DNA from: Erythrobacter sp. AP23
GTDB taxonomy: Bacteria; Pseudomonadota; Alphaproteobacteria; Sphingomonadales; Sphingomonadaceae
NCBI RefSeq assembly: GCF_001542855.1
Contig: NZ_LNBY01000016.1
Span: 118,333-182,332, forward strand
DNA: 64,000 bases
Direction: 5' to 3'
Shown here: positions 54,878-62,034 of the stretch, piece after piece
Layout of the letters: each line of letters opens with the position of its first letter
Numbering within the stretch: the stretch's first letter is position 1
Position numbers and translations under genes: made by a program
Notes under the pieces: model-generated
Database searches by the model: none
What the model saw: only the letters and a program-made list of their open reading frames with translations
What the model was told of the DNA's origin: nothing

Positions 54878-55795
54878 ATGAGCGAGGAACGATCGGGCAG
54901 CCGGACGAAAACCGGCGTGTTGCTGCTTGGGCTGGCGCTGGCCGCCGTGCTGGGCGCGGTGGGCTACCGGTCGCTCGACCGGCAAGACGGTGCTGCCCCG
55001 CCGACTGCCGGGGCCGATCCGCTCGCCACGCTTGAGGCGCGGGTGGAGGACGATCCGCGCGATGCCGCGACGTGGCAGGAACTGGGCTATGCGCGCTTCG
55101 ATCGCGGCGATTTCGGCGCCGCGGCCACCGCCTATCGCAGGGCGATCGAGATCGATCCGGACGAGGCGGTCTTGTGGTCGGCGCTGGGCGAGGCACTGGT
55201 GATGGACAGCGAGCGCGATCCGCTGCCGGCCAACGCGCGGGCCGCCTTTCGCCATGCGGTCAGTCTCGATCCCGCCGACCCTCGGGCACGCTATTTCCTC
55301 GCGGTCGAACGCGACCTCGATGGCGATCACGAAGGGGCCATCGCCGCCTGGCTGGACCTGCTCGAAGACACGCCGCGTGGCGCGCCGTGGGAGGCCGATC
55401 TCGTACGCACGATCGAGCAGGTCGGGCGGATCAATTCAATCGATGTCGCAGAGCGGATCGCGCGTGCGCAAGCGGCGCGCGGGGCGCAGGTCGCCTTTGC
55501 CGGCGGTGGCGCGGCGACGGCCGCTATTCCCGGCCCCAGCGCGGCGCAGATCGCTGCGGCCTCGGCGATGCCGCCGGGTGAGCAGCGGCAAATGGCCGAG
55601 GGCATGGTCGCCCGGCTCGAGGCGAAACTTGCGGCCGATCCCGCGAACGTCGATGGCTGGATCATGCTGATGCGCTCGCGCATGACGCTCGGTCAGCCAG
55701 ACCGCGCGCGGCGGGCGCTGGCCGATGCGACCAGGGCCAATCCCGCCGCAGCCGTGCAGCTGCGCGAGGCCGCCGAAGCTCTCGGAATCCGTTAG
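54878..55795 (+). CDS. TPR protein, CcmI/NrfG-like cytochrome c biogenesis factor
   Basis: A 305-residue protein with one N-terminal membrane helix (~13-30) and a periplasmic tetratricopeptide domain (ATWQELGYARFDRGDFGAA, DEAVLWSALGEALV). A second helical repeat is near the C-terminus (NVDGWIMLMRSRMTLGQ). The arrangement resembles the C-terminal part of CcmI/CycH or NrfG, which present apocytochromes to the heme ligation complex. It is divergent from the multiheme conduit genes (126 bp between starts), so a role in heme attachment to the many CxxCH proteins, or to the CX4CH site, is plausible. It starts at ATG 54878 after GAGGAGGAG and overlaps the convergent flippase gene by 4 bp. Confidence 0.8.
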   Translation: MSEERSGSRTKTGVLLLGLALAAVLGAVGYRSLDRQDGAAPPTAGADPLATLEARVEDDPRDAATWQELGYARFDRGDFGAAATAYRRAIEIDPDEAVLWSALGEALVMDSERDPLPANARAAFRHAVSLDPADPRARYFLAVERDLDGDHEGAIAAWLDLLEDTPRGAPWEADLVRTIEQVGRINSIDVAERIARAQAARGAQVAFAGGGAATAAIPGPSAAQIAAASAMPPGEQRQMAEGMVARLEAKLAADPANVDGWIMLMRSRMTLGQPDRARRALADATRANPAAAVQLREAAEALGIR

Positions 55796-57060
55796 CCCTT
55801 CGGCGGCAGCTCGCTCTTGGGTTTCACGGTGATGGAGATCTGCGACAGCGAAATGATCGCGACCCAGAAGCCGATCACCGACAGGGCCGAAGCGCCGAGC
55901 ACGGTGAAAGCTGCGCCTTTCAACCCGTTCCAGCCCATCGCCACGTCCAGCAGGGCGAGGCCGAGCACCGTCGGAATGGCGCGGATCAGAAAGGCGGTGC
56001 CCGCCCGGCCCGCACTGACCAGCAGCGATTCCAGACTGGCGCCCACCAGTTCGATCGCCCCGGCGATGGCGAGAATGACCATGGCCCAGAACACGCGGAA
56101 CTCGGGCCCTGCGATCAACTCCAATGCGGTGCGGCCGAAGAATAGCGTGACGAGCACCGCCAGCACGCCCGCGATCAGCGCGATATTGGCCATCCGGCGC
56201 GCCATGTCGTGCGCGGTGTCCCTGGCATGGACCAGCTCCGGATAGATCGCCTTCGAAACGGTCTGGGCGAGGCTCACGAGCGCCTGGCCGAGCTGGCTGG
56301 CGACGCGGAAGCCGCCCGCGGCGGTCTCGCCTCCGATCGCGCCGACCAGCAGGATCAGCACCTGCTTGGCCCCGACATTGAGGCTGCCGGTCATGTTCGT
56401 CGACCAGACGAAGCTCCATGCCCCCGGATGTGCGCGTGGAATATGCCGCAGGCTGAGGCGCGACAGATCGATCCGCTCAAGCCGCCCGGCCGCTATCCAC
56501 ATCGCTGCCGCCACCGCGACCTCCGCCGCGGCCCAGGCAAGGACGAAACCGGTCACCGTCGGCATGGCGACGGCGGCGATGCCAGCGCCGGTGGCACGGA
56601 CGATCGGTTGGACGGCCTCGGCGGCGGTGGCGCGGGCATAGGCGAAGCGCAGCCGCAGCAAGCCGGTGGGAGTAGTGCGGATCGCCAGCAGCGAAATCAC
56701 GCAATAGCCGAAGGCGACCGGCAGCAGCTCGTCGGGCAGGGGCAGCCATAGCGGGGCGCTCCAGACGAGGCCTGCCGCAAGGACCAGCCCCAGTGCGACC
56801 GAAAGCAGATCGAGCGCGATCGCGAATCCGGTCGCGTCGGCGGGACCGTCCTCGCCCGCTCCCCAGCGCACGACGAACTGCCAGGTCTGGAAATTGGCCA
56901 GGCCGGTGACGGTCTGCCCCAGCGCGAGGATGATCGCGAAATAGCCGAAATGGTCGAGACCGAGCGTGCGCGTCGCCAGCGCCAGGTAGACGATGCTCAG
57001 GACGGCATTGAGGCCGCGCCCCGTCAGGAGCCAGCCGATATTGCGGAGCAGGCGGTGCAT
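55792..57060 (-). CDS. Oligosaccharide flippase family (Wzx/MOP-type) membrane protein
   Basis: A 422-residue polytopic protein with about twelve helices, opening with LLRNIGWLLTGRGLNAVLSIVYLAL in the style of polysaccharide flippases of the MOP exporter superfamily. It likely flips a lipid-linked saccharide across the inner membrane. No glycosyltransferases are nearby. It lies 16 bp downstream of a sugar-nucleotidyltransferase-like gene on the same strand, which could make an activated headgroup for the same pathway. It is convergent with the TPR gene (4 bp overlap). Confidence 0.83.
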   Translation of the reverse strand: MHRLLRNIGWLLTGRGLNAVLSIVYLALATRTLGLDHFGYFAIILALGQTVTGLANFQTWQFVVRWGAGEDGPADATGFAIALDLLSVALGLVLAAGLVWSAPLWLPLPDELLPVAFGYCVISLLAIRTTPTGLLRLRFAYARATAAEAVQPIVRATGAGIAAVAMPTVTGFVLAWAAAEVAVAAAMWIAAGRLERIDLSRLSLRHIPRAHPGAWSFVWSTNMTGSLNVGAKQVLILLVGAIGGETAAGGFRVASQLGQALVSLAQTVSKAIYPELVHARDTAHDMARRMANIALIAGVLAVLVTLFFGRTALELIAGPEFRVFWAMVILAIAGAIELVGASLESLLVSAGRAGTAFLIRAIPTVLGLALLDVAMGWNGLKGAAFTVLGASALSVIGFWVAIISLSQISITVKPKSELPPKG

Positions 57061-57076
57061 CGTCCCGGCGTCGGTA

Positions 57077-57886
57077 TCAGGCGGTTGCGAGCCGCTTCGT
57101 CAGCAGCTTTTCGGTCGCCTCGAAGGTGCGCTGGTTGTCGACGTCGATGGCGCAATAGCCGTGGTCCATCTCGATCGGCACGAGCGAGAATCCGAAGCGC
57201 CGCGATACTTGTTCGAACAGTTTCTCCTTCGTGCCCCAGCCGAGGAAGAAGCGGATCAGGTTGACCACGCCGAAAGCCTTCGCGATCCGGCTTGGATACT
57301 TCACGAACTGCCCGCCGTTGCGCATGATCTCGGCGGTCGACAGTGCCTTGGCGCTGCCGATCCAGTAGGTGTTGCAATTCGAGTAGCCGCCGTCGGAAAA
57401 CTCGTAGAATTTCTTCTGCCCCACCGGATCGGCGGCGATTACGTCCTCCTTGCGCGCGAGGGCGGCGGCCGCGCCGGCCCCGCTGGCGATGGCCTTGTCG
57501 GCGAACTCGGTAAAATCCTCGGGCAGCCACAGGCAGTTGTCGGCCGTGGTAATCAGGATCGGATAGCTTGCATCTTCCGCCCCGGCGAAGACGCTGTCGA
57601 CGAGATTGAACGCACCCGGCTTGAATACCAGCCGGCCTTCCTCGACCAGCTTCGCGATCGAGGGAATCGCGGCGATCTCGTCGGGCTCGTGTGCGACCAC
57701 GCGAATTTTGCCAATACGCGGGCTCGCGGCAACGTTCATCACTACGCGTTCGATCATCGGCATTCCGCCGACCGGAACCACGCATTTCTGGGCCACGCCG
57801 GCCCGTTCGGCGAGCGGATCGAGCACGCCCGAACGCTTGCCTGCCATGATGAGCGCGGTGACCTTCCCATTGTTCTCGCTAGTCAT
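57077..57886 (-). CDS. MobA-like NTP-transferase domain protein
   Basis: A 269-residue nucleotidyltransferase-fold protein. The N-terminal signature is ALIMAGKRSGVLDPLAE followed by the Lys-containing GVAQKCVVPVGGMPMIERVV, as in MobA/GlmU-type enzymes that transfer NMP to a phosphate. The Asp in ITTADNCLWLP is placed like the metal-binding aspartate, and IEMDHGYCAIDVDN near the C-terminus is like the second. The acceptor is unknown. ATG 57886 (MTSENNGK) is preferred to an in-frame ATG at 57922. It is upstream of the flippase gene by 16 bp, suggesting a shared envelope-glycan or phospholipid pathway. Confidence 0.82.
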   Translation of the reverse strand: MTSENNGKVTALIMAGKRSGVLDPLAERAGVAQKCVVPVGGMPMIERVVMNVAASPRIGKIRVVAHEPDEIAAIPSIAKLVEEGRLVFKPGAFNLVDSVFAGAEDASYPILITTADNCLWLPEDFTEFADKAIASGAGAAAALARKEDVIAADPVGQKKFYEFSDGGYSNCNTYWIGSAKALSTAEIMRNGGQFVKYPSRIAKAFGVVNLIRFFLGWGTKEKLFEQVSRRFGFSLVPIEMDHGYCAIDVDNQRTFEATEKLLTKRLATA

Positions 57887-57951
57887 GCGCGCGCAGATAG
57901 GCGCGAATGGCGCGGTTGTCACTCTCCGCCCGCTCAGGCACGGGAGCGGGC

Positions 57952-58674
57952 ATGCGGATCATCTTTTCACGCAAGGGGTTCGACAGTGCTGCGGGCGGCG
58001 GACCGTCGCCGATCGTCGATGGACGTCCGGTGAGCCTGCCGATCCCGGCAGGGGCCGCCTCGCGCACCACCTATGGCGATCTGGGGCTGGGCGAACATGC
58101 GGCGAAGGCCAGCCGCGGAAGGCTGAGTGACCGTGACCTGTGTCACCACGACCCGATGTTTCTGGACGACGGGACCTGCCTGTTCGGCCAGTGCGGCGCG
58201 GCGCAGACGCATCTTGCCAATCAGGGGGTCGGCGTGGGCGATGTGTTCCTGTTCTTCGGCCTGTTCCGTGAAGAGGGCAGCAAGCCGCATCACCGCATCT
58301 TCGGCTATCTCGAAGCCTCGGAGGTCATCGCGCTGAGAGACGGTGTGCCAGATCATGTCATCGAGCGCGGTCATCCCCATGCGCTGGCCCTGCACGCCAC
58401 GAATGACGTGATCTATGCGGGACCGGGTGAGCAGGCCCGCCACGCCAGCGATGGCTTGCGGTTGACCGTGGCAGGCGGGCCGCCATCGCTGTGGAACCGG
58501 CCCGAATGGCTGAAATCGGGCGGGTTGAGCTATCACGATCGCGAGGACCGCTGGCTGCGTGGCCGCCGTCTGAAAAGCGTCGCGCGCGGACAGGAATTCG
58601 TCGCCGATATCGGCAGACGCAGGGCCCCGCGCGAATGGCTCGCGCGGGTGCTGGCGGAGATCAGAGAGTCTTGA
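57952..58674 (+). CDS. Nmad3-like protein (putative nucleotide-modification-associated domain)
   Basis: A 240-residue protein opening with MRIIFSRKGFDSAAGGGPSP, a start typical of Nmad3-type proteins described from comparative analysis of phage and bacterial DNA-modification systems. Other conserved-looking stretches are CHHDPMFLDDG, FLFFGLF and HRIFGYLEAS. ATG 57952 follows GGGAGCGGG; the longer frame lacks similarity. It stands alone, without phage or modification genes, and overlaps convergent mmsB by 14 bp. Biochemical function is unknown; the family name is from memory of its N-terminus. Confidence 0.68.
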   Translation: MRIIFSRKGFDSAAGGGPSPIVDGRPVSLPIPAGAASRTTYGDLGLGEHAAKASRGRLSDRDLCHHDPMFLDDGTCLFGQCGAAQTHLANQGVGVGDVFLFFGLFREEGSKPHHRIFGYLEASEVIALRDGVPDHVIERGHPHALALHATNDVIYAGPGEQARHASDGLRLTVAGGPPSLWNRPEWLKSGGLSYHDREDRWLRGRRLKSVARGQEFVADIGRRRAPREWLARVLAEIRES

Positions 58675-59527
58675 TGATTGCCGAGAAATCGAGCCCTGCG
58701 TTTTCTTCGGCGAACTGCTCGTACAGGTCCTTCGCGTGGCGACCGAGCGGCGTGGACGCATCGGCGGTTTCGGCCGCTTCCATCGCCAGCTTCAGATCCT
58801 TGAGCATCAGCCCGGTGGCGAAGCCGCCCTGGTAGTCCTTGTCCGCCGGGCTTTCTACGCCGACGCCGGGCATGGGCGTATAGGCGTTCAAGGACCAGCA
58901 ATAGCCCGAGGACTGGCTCGATATCTCGTAGAACTTCTGCGGGTCGAGGCCGAGTTTCTCGGCCATCTTCATCGCTTCGGCAGTGCCGATCATGCTGATG
59001 GCGAGCAGCATGTTGTTGCAGATCTTGGCGGTCTGGCCCGCACCTGCATCGCCCGCATGGATCACCGCCTTGCCCATCGCCTGCAACACCTCCTCGGCGC
59101 GCTTGAACGCCTTCTCGGTTCCGCCGACCATGAAGGTGAGGGTGCCGCCATTTGCCGCCGCGATCCCGCCCGACACGGGCGCATCGACCATGTCGTAGCC
59201 GGCGGCTTCGGCCTTCCCGGCCACCTCCTTCGCGGTGGCGACGTCGATGGTCGAGCAATCGAGCAGCACCGCGCCTGCGGGTGCCTTGCCGATGACGCTG
59301 CCTTCGTAGACCGACTTCACGATCGCGCCATTGGGCAGCATCGTTACCACGCCATCGACGCCCTGTACGGCTTCGGACGCATCGGTGAAGGTTTCGCAGC
59401 CATTGTCTTTGGCCGTTGCGAGCGCCTCTTCGGACAGGTCGAAGGCGTTGACCGCGTGCCCTGCCTTCACGAGGTTCGCGGCCATCCCGCCGCCCATATT
59501 ACCGAGGCCGATAAAGGCGATTTTCAT
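58661..59527 (-). CDS. mmsB: 3-hydroxyisobutyrate dehydrogenase
   Basis: A 288-residue beta-hydroxyacid dehydrogenase that oxidises 3-hydroxyisobutyrate to methylmalonate semialdehyde with NAD in valine catabolism. It has the N-terminal NAD motif IAFIGLGNMGGGMAANL, the substrate loop DAPVSGGIAAANGGTL and the catalytic lysine in AKICNNM. Its place downstream of acyl-CoA dehydrogenase, hydroxyisobutyryl-CoA hydrolase and enoyl-CoA hydratase genes fits the valine pathway. It overlaps the Nmad3-like gene end by 14 bp and starts 12 bp after a small membrane-protein gene. Confidence 0.93.
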   Translation of the reverse strand: MKIAFIGLGNMGGGMAANLVKAGHAVNAFDLSEEALATAKDNGCETFTDASEAVQGVDGVVTMLPNGAIVKSVYEGSVIGKAPAGAVLLDCSTIDVATAKEVAGKAEAAGYDMVDAPVSGGIAAANGGTLTFMVGGTEKAFKRAEEVLQAMGKAVIHAGDAGAGQTAKICNNMLLAISMIGTAEAMKMAEKLGLDPQKFYEISSQSSGYCWSLNAYTPMPGVGVESPADKDYQGGFATGLMLKDLKLAMEAAETADASTPLGRHAKDLYEQFAEENAGLDFSAIIKTL

Positions 59528-59539
59528 GTGTTCTCTCCG

Positions 59540-59740
59540 TCAACCGACTTCGTTGTAAAGGATGATCGCGCCAAGCAAGGAGGCGAAAACTCCGCCCGTT
59601 CCGTAGAGCCATCTTTCCATTGCATTGGACATGGCCCAAATGCGCGATGAACTAGTTTCTCGTAAGCTGCACACTGCTAGCCCAAATGTAGTCAGACCAC
59701 CGAAGAGCAGAACAGAACCTCCGACTACCGCCCCTTCCAC
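59540..59740 (-). CDS. Small two-helix membrane protein
   Basis: A 66-residue open frame with GTG start (59740) after GAGGG. It has two hydrophobic segments ([19 protein letters not shown] and [17 protein letters not shown]) joined by a polar loop. It overlaps the enoyl-CoA hydratase end by 16 bp and stops 12 bp before mmsB, so it fits the operon. Its base composition is visibly less GC-rich than its neighbours, which could mean a recent arrival or weak constraint. No family recognised. Confidence 0.45.
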   Translation of the reverse strand: MEGAVVGGSVLLFGGLTTFGLAVCSLRETSSSRIWAMSNAMERWLYGTGGVFASLLGAIILYNEVG

Positions 59741-60507
59741 TTGCCCTCGCGCTTCTCGACGAAGGCGGCCATGCCTTCGGCCTTGTCCTCGCTAGCGGCG
59801 AGGATCTGGAAGATGCGGCGTTCGATCACCAAGCCCTGGTCGAGGTTGGTCTCGAAAGCGGCGTTGACCATTTCCTTGTTCGCGATCGCGGCCATGGGCG
59901 GCATCGCGGCGATTTGCGCTGCGGTCTTCATCGCTTCGTCGAGAAGCTGCTCATGCGGGACGACGCGCGCGACCAGATTGCTGCGCTCGGCTTCCTCGGC
60001 GTCCATCATTCGGCCCGTCAGGCACATTTCCATCGCCTTCGACTTGCCGACAGCCTTGGTCAGCCGCTGCGAGCCGCCCATGCCGGGGGCAACGCCGAGC
60101 TTGATTTCGGGCTGGCCGAACTTGGCGTTCTCGCTGGCGATGATGAAGTCCGCCATCATCGCTAGTTCGCACCCGCCGCCGAGCGCGAAGCCGTTGACCG
60201 CCGCGATCCACGGCTTGCGGGTCTTCTTGACGATCTCGCTGGTCCAGGGCGCGAAGAAATCCTCGAGATAGAAGTCGGCGGCTTCCTTCTCGCTCATTTC
60301 CTTGATGTCGGCGCCCGCGGCGAAGGCCTTGTCGCCCGAACCGGTGAGCACCGCGCACAGCTGGCTGCTGTCGGCCTGATAGGCGGCGAAGGCCTCGATC
60401 AGCTCCTCGAGCACCCTGGAGTTCAGGGCATTGAGCGCCTTGGGGCGGTTGAGCGTGATCAGCGTGACCGCGTCGCGCTGTTCGACGGTGATGGTTTCGT
60501 AAGTCAC
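59725..60507 (-). CDS. Enoyl-CoA hydratase (crotonase family)
   Basis: A crotonase-fold enzyme of about 260 residues. The oxyanion-hole and catalytic segments are [11 protein letters not shown] and [14 protein letters not shown], with the two glutamates in GCELAMM and [12 protein letters not shown], so hydratase activity is expected. In this operon it would hydrate methacrylyl-CoA to 3-hydroxyisobutyryl-CoA. GTG 60507 ([10 protein letters not shown]) is preferred since GGAG lies 7 bases upstream. An in-frame ATG at 60522 falls inside a twin-hairpin repeat and has no good ribosome site. It is followed by a small membrane-protein gene. Confidence 0.92.
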   Translation of the reverse strand: MTYETITVEQRDAVTLITLNRPKALNALNSRVLEELIEAFAAYQADSSQLCAVLTGSGDKAFAAGADIKEMSEKEAADFYLEDFFAPWTSEIVKKTRKPWIAAVNGFALGGGCELAMMADFIIASENAKFGQPEIKLGVAPGMGGSQRLTKAVGKSKAMEMCLTGRMMDAEEAERSNLVARVVPHEQLLDEAMKTAAQIAAMPPMAAIANKEMVNAAFETNLDQGLVIERRIFQILAASEDKAEGMAAFVEKREGKWKGR

Positions 60508-60517
60508 TTTATTCTCC

Positions 60518-60596
60518 GTCATCCCGGCGAAAGCCGGGATCTCTCTCAGTTAAGTCCGAGCAGGCGGACAGCGATCCCAGCTTTCGCTGGGATGAC
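60518..60596. repeat. Twin-hairpin intergenic repeat (REP/MITE-like), copy 2
   Basis: It is bounded by inverted ends GTCATCCC and GGGATGAC. It holds two hairpins: ATCCCGGC/GCCGGGAT (60521-60528 with 60533-60540, loop GAAA) and ATCCCAGC/GCTGGGAT (60574-60581 with 60586-60593, loop TTTC). Layout and length match the copy at 33407. It separates the hydroxyisobutyryl-CoA hydrolase and enoyl-CoA hydratase genes. Confidence 0.8.
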
Positions 60597-60601
60597 GACA
60601 A

Positions 60602-61648
60602 TCACAAAGGCTTCCACTCCTCGCCCTCGGGCAGGGGCGCGAAGATGCTGTCGAGCAGCTCCTCGCTCACGCCTTCGGGCGTCGGCGGATCCCATTCGGG
60701 GTCGTTGGTCTTGTCGACGATCACCGCGCGGACACCCTCGGCGAAATCCGGGCGGGTCAGCACGCGGCTGGCGATGCGGTATTCCATGCGCATGTTGTCG
60801 GCGAAATCATCGAGCTTTGCGCTTGTCGCAAGCTGGCGCAGCGCGACCTTGCAGGTCTGCGGGCTCTTGGTGCGCAGCGTGGCCAGTTCCTTGGCCGCCC
60901 ATTCTATGTCGTCCATCTCGAGGCTGGCGAGGATGTCCTCGTAGCGGTCGGAGGCGAAGTGCTTCTTGATGCGTTCGGCATTGCCCGCGATCCGCGCCTC
61001 GGGCGGCGTGACCGACAGATCGGAGAGGATCCCGCCGATGCGCTCGGGATGCTCGATGATGCGGGCCTTGGCCTCGGCCAGCTTCTCGCTCGGCAGATAA
61101 TGTGTCGCGATGCCCGCCCACAGGCATTCCGCCCCGTCGAGCCGCGCGCCGGTCAGCGCTAGGAACTGGCCGAGCCGCCCGCCGAGCCGCGATAGGTGCC
61201 AGCCACCGCCGACGTCGGGAAACAGGCCGATCCCGGTTTCGGGCATGGCGAAACGCGTGTTCTCGGTCGCGACGCGGTATTTGCATGGCAGCGCGATGCC
61301 CACGCCGCCGCCCATGGTGATGCCGTCCATGAAGGCCACGATCGGCTTGTCATATTCGAACATCTGGTGGTTGAGCTGGTACTCGTCGTGGAAGAACTTG
61401 CGCCCGCTTTCGCCGCCATCATTGAGCGCTGAGTGGCGCAGCAGGTTGATGTCGCCCCCGGCGCAGAAGCCGCGCCCTTCCGCATGGTCGAGGACCACCG
61501 CCTCGATTGCGTCATCATTAGCCCATTTGCTCAAGGCCGCGCTCATCGCGTGACACATGTCGAGCGTCAGCGCATGCAGCGCCTTGGGCCGATTGAGCGA
61601 GATATGGCCCACCCCGTCATGCGTGTGGATGTTCACCTGGTCGGTCAT
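60602..61648 (-). CDS. 3-hydroxyisobutyryl-CoA hydrolase (enoyl-CoA hydratase/isomerase family)
   Basis: A 348-residue crotonase-family protein, longer than hydratases and matching the HIBYL-CoA hydrolase group. It frees 3-hydroxyisobutyrate from its CoA thioester in valine catabolism. Motifs are LNRPKALHALTLDM, GRGFCAGGDINLL, MDGITMGGGVGIA and the catalytic-region MPETGIGLFPDVGG with the conserved Glu and Asp. ATG 61648 overlaps the VOC gene stop (ATGA). A twin-hairpin repeat follows its stop. Confidence 0.92.
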   Translation of the reverse strand: MTDQVNIHTHDGVGHISLNRPKALHALTLDMCHAMSAALSKWANDDAIEAVVLDHAEGRGFCAGGDINLLRHSALNDGGESGRKFFHDEYQLNHQMFEYDKPIVAFMDGITMGGGVGIALPCKYRVATENTRFAMPETGIGLFPDVGGGWHLSRLGGRLGQFLALTGARLDGAECLWAGIATHYLPSEKLAEAKARIIEHPERIGGILSDLSVTPPEARIAGNAERIKKHFASDRYEDILASLEMDDIEWAAKELATLRTKSPQTCKVALRQLATSAKLDDFADNMRMEYRIASRVLTRPDFAEGVRAVIVDKTNDPEWDPPTPEGVSEELLDSIFAPLPEGEEWKPL

Positions 61649-62034
61649 GCAGCTTTCCTGTGTTCTATCAGATCCCAGCGATTGCCCCAGGGATCGTTGA
61701 AGACCGCGACCGTGCCATAGGGTTCTTCGCGCGGCCCGTCGGTGAAGTCGACGCCCCATGCCGTCATCCGGGCATGGTCGGCGGCAAAATCGTCGGTATC
61801 GAGAAACCACCCGACGCGCCCGCCGGTCTGATTGCCGATCGCCGCGCGCTGTTCCTCGTTTACCGCCCGCGCCAGCAGCAGCCTGCCGCCGTGCGACCCG
61901 ACCATGACCACCCAGCGCTTGCCGCCGTCCAGCTCGGTGTCCTCTTCCACGGCGAAACCCAATCCGTCGCGGAAAAAGGCAATCGCTTCGTCGTAGTCGG
62001 GCACCACGAGCGCAGTCATGGCAAGGCCGATCAC
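61645..62034 (-). CDS. VOC-family (glyoxalase/dioxygenase fold) protein
   Basis: A 129-residue vicinal-oxygen-chelate protein. GTG 62034 overlaps the acyl-CoA dehydrogenase stop (GTGA) and gives the usual opening IGLAMTALVVPDYDEAIAFF; ATG 62019 would cut the first strand. C-terminal FNDPWGNRWDLIEH contains the metal-site glutamate position of the family. Reaction unknown. Its place inside a valine-degradation operon suggests an epimerase, lyase or detoxifying role on a pathway intermediate, but nothing in the sequence proves this. Confidence 0.85.
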   Translation of the reverse strand: MIGLAMTALVVPDYDEAIAFFRDGLGFAVEEDTELDGGKRWVVMVGSHGGRLLLARAVNEEQRAAIGNQTGGRVGWFLDTDDFAADHARMTAWGVDFTDGPREEPYGTVAVFNDPWGNRWDLIEHRKAA

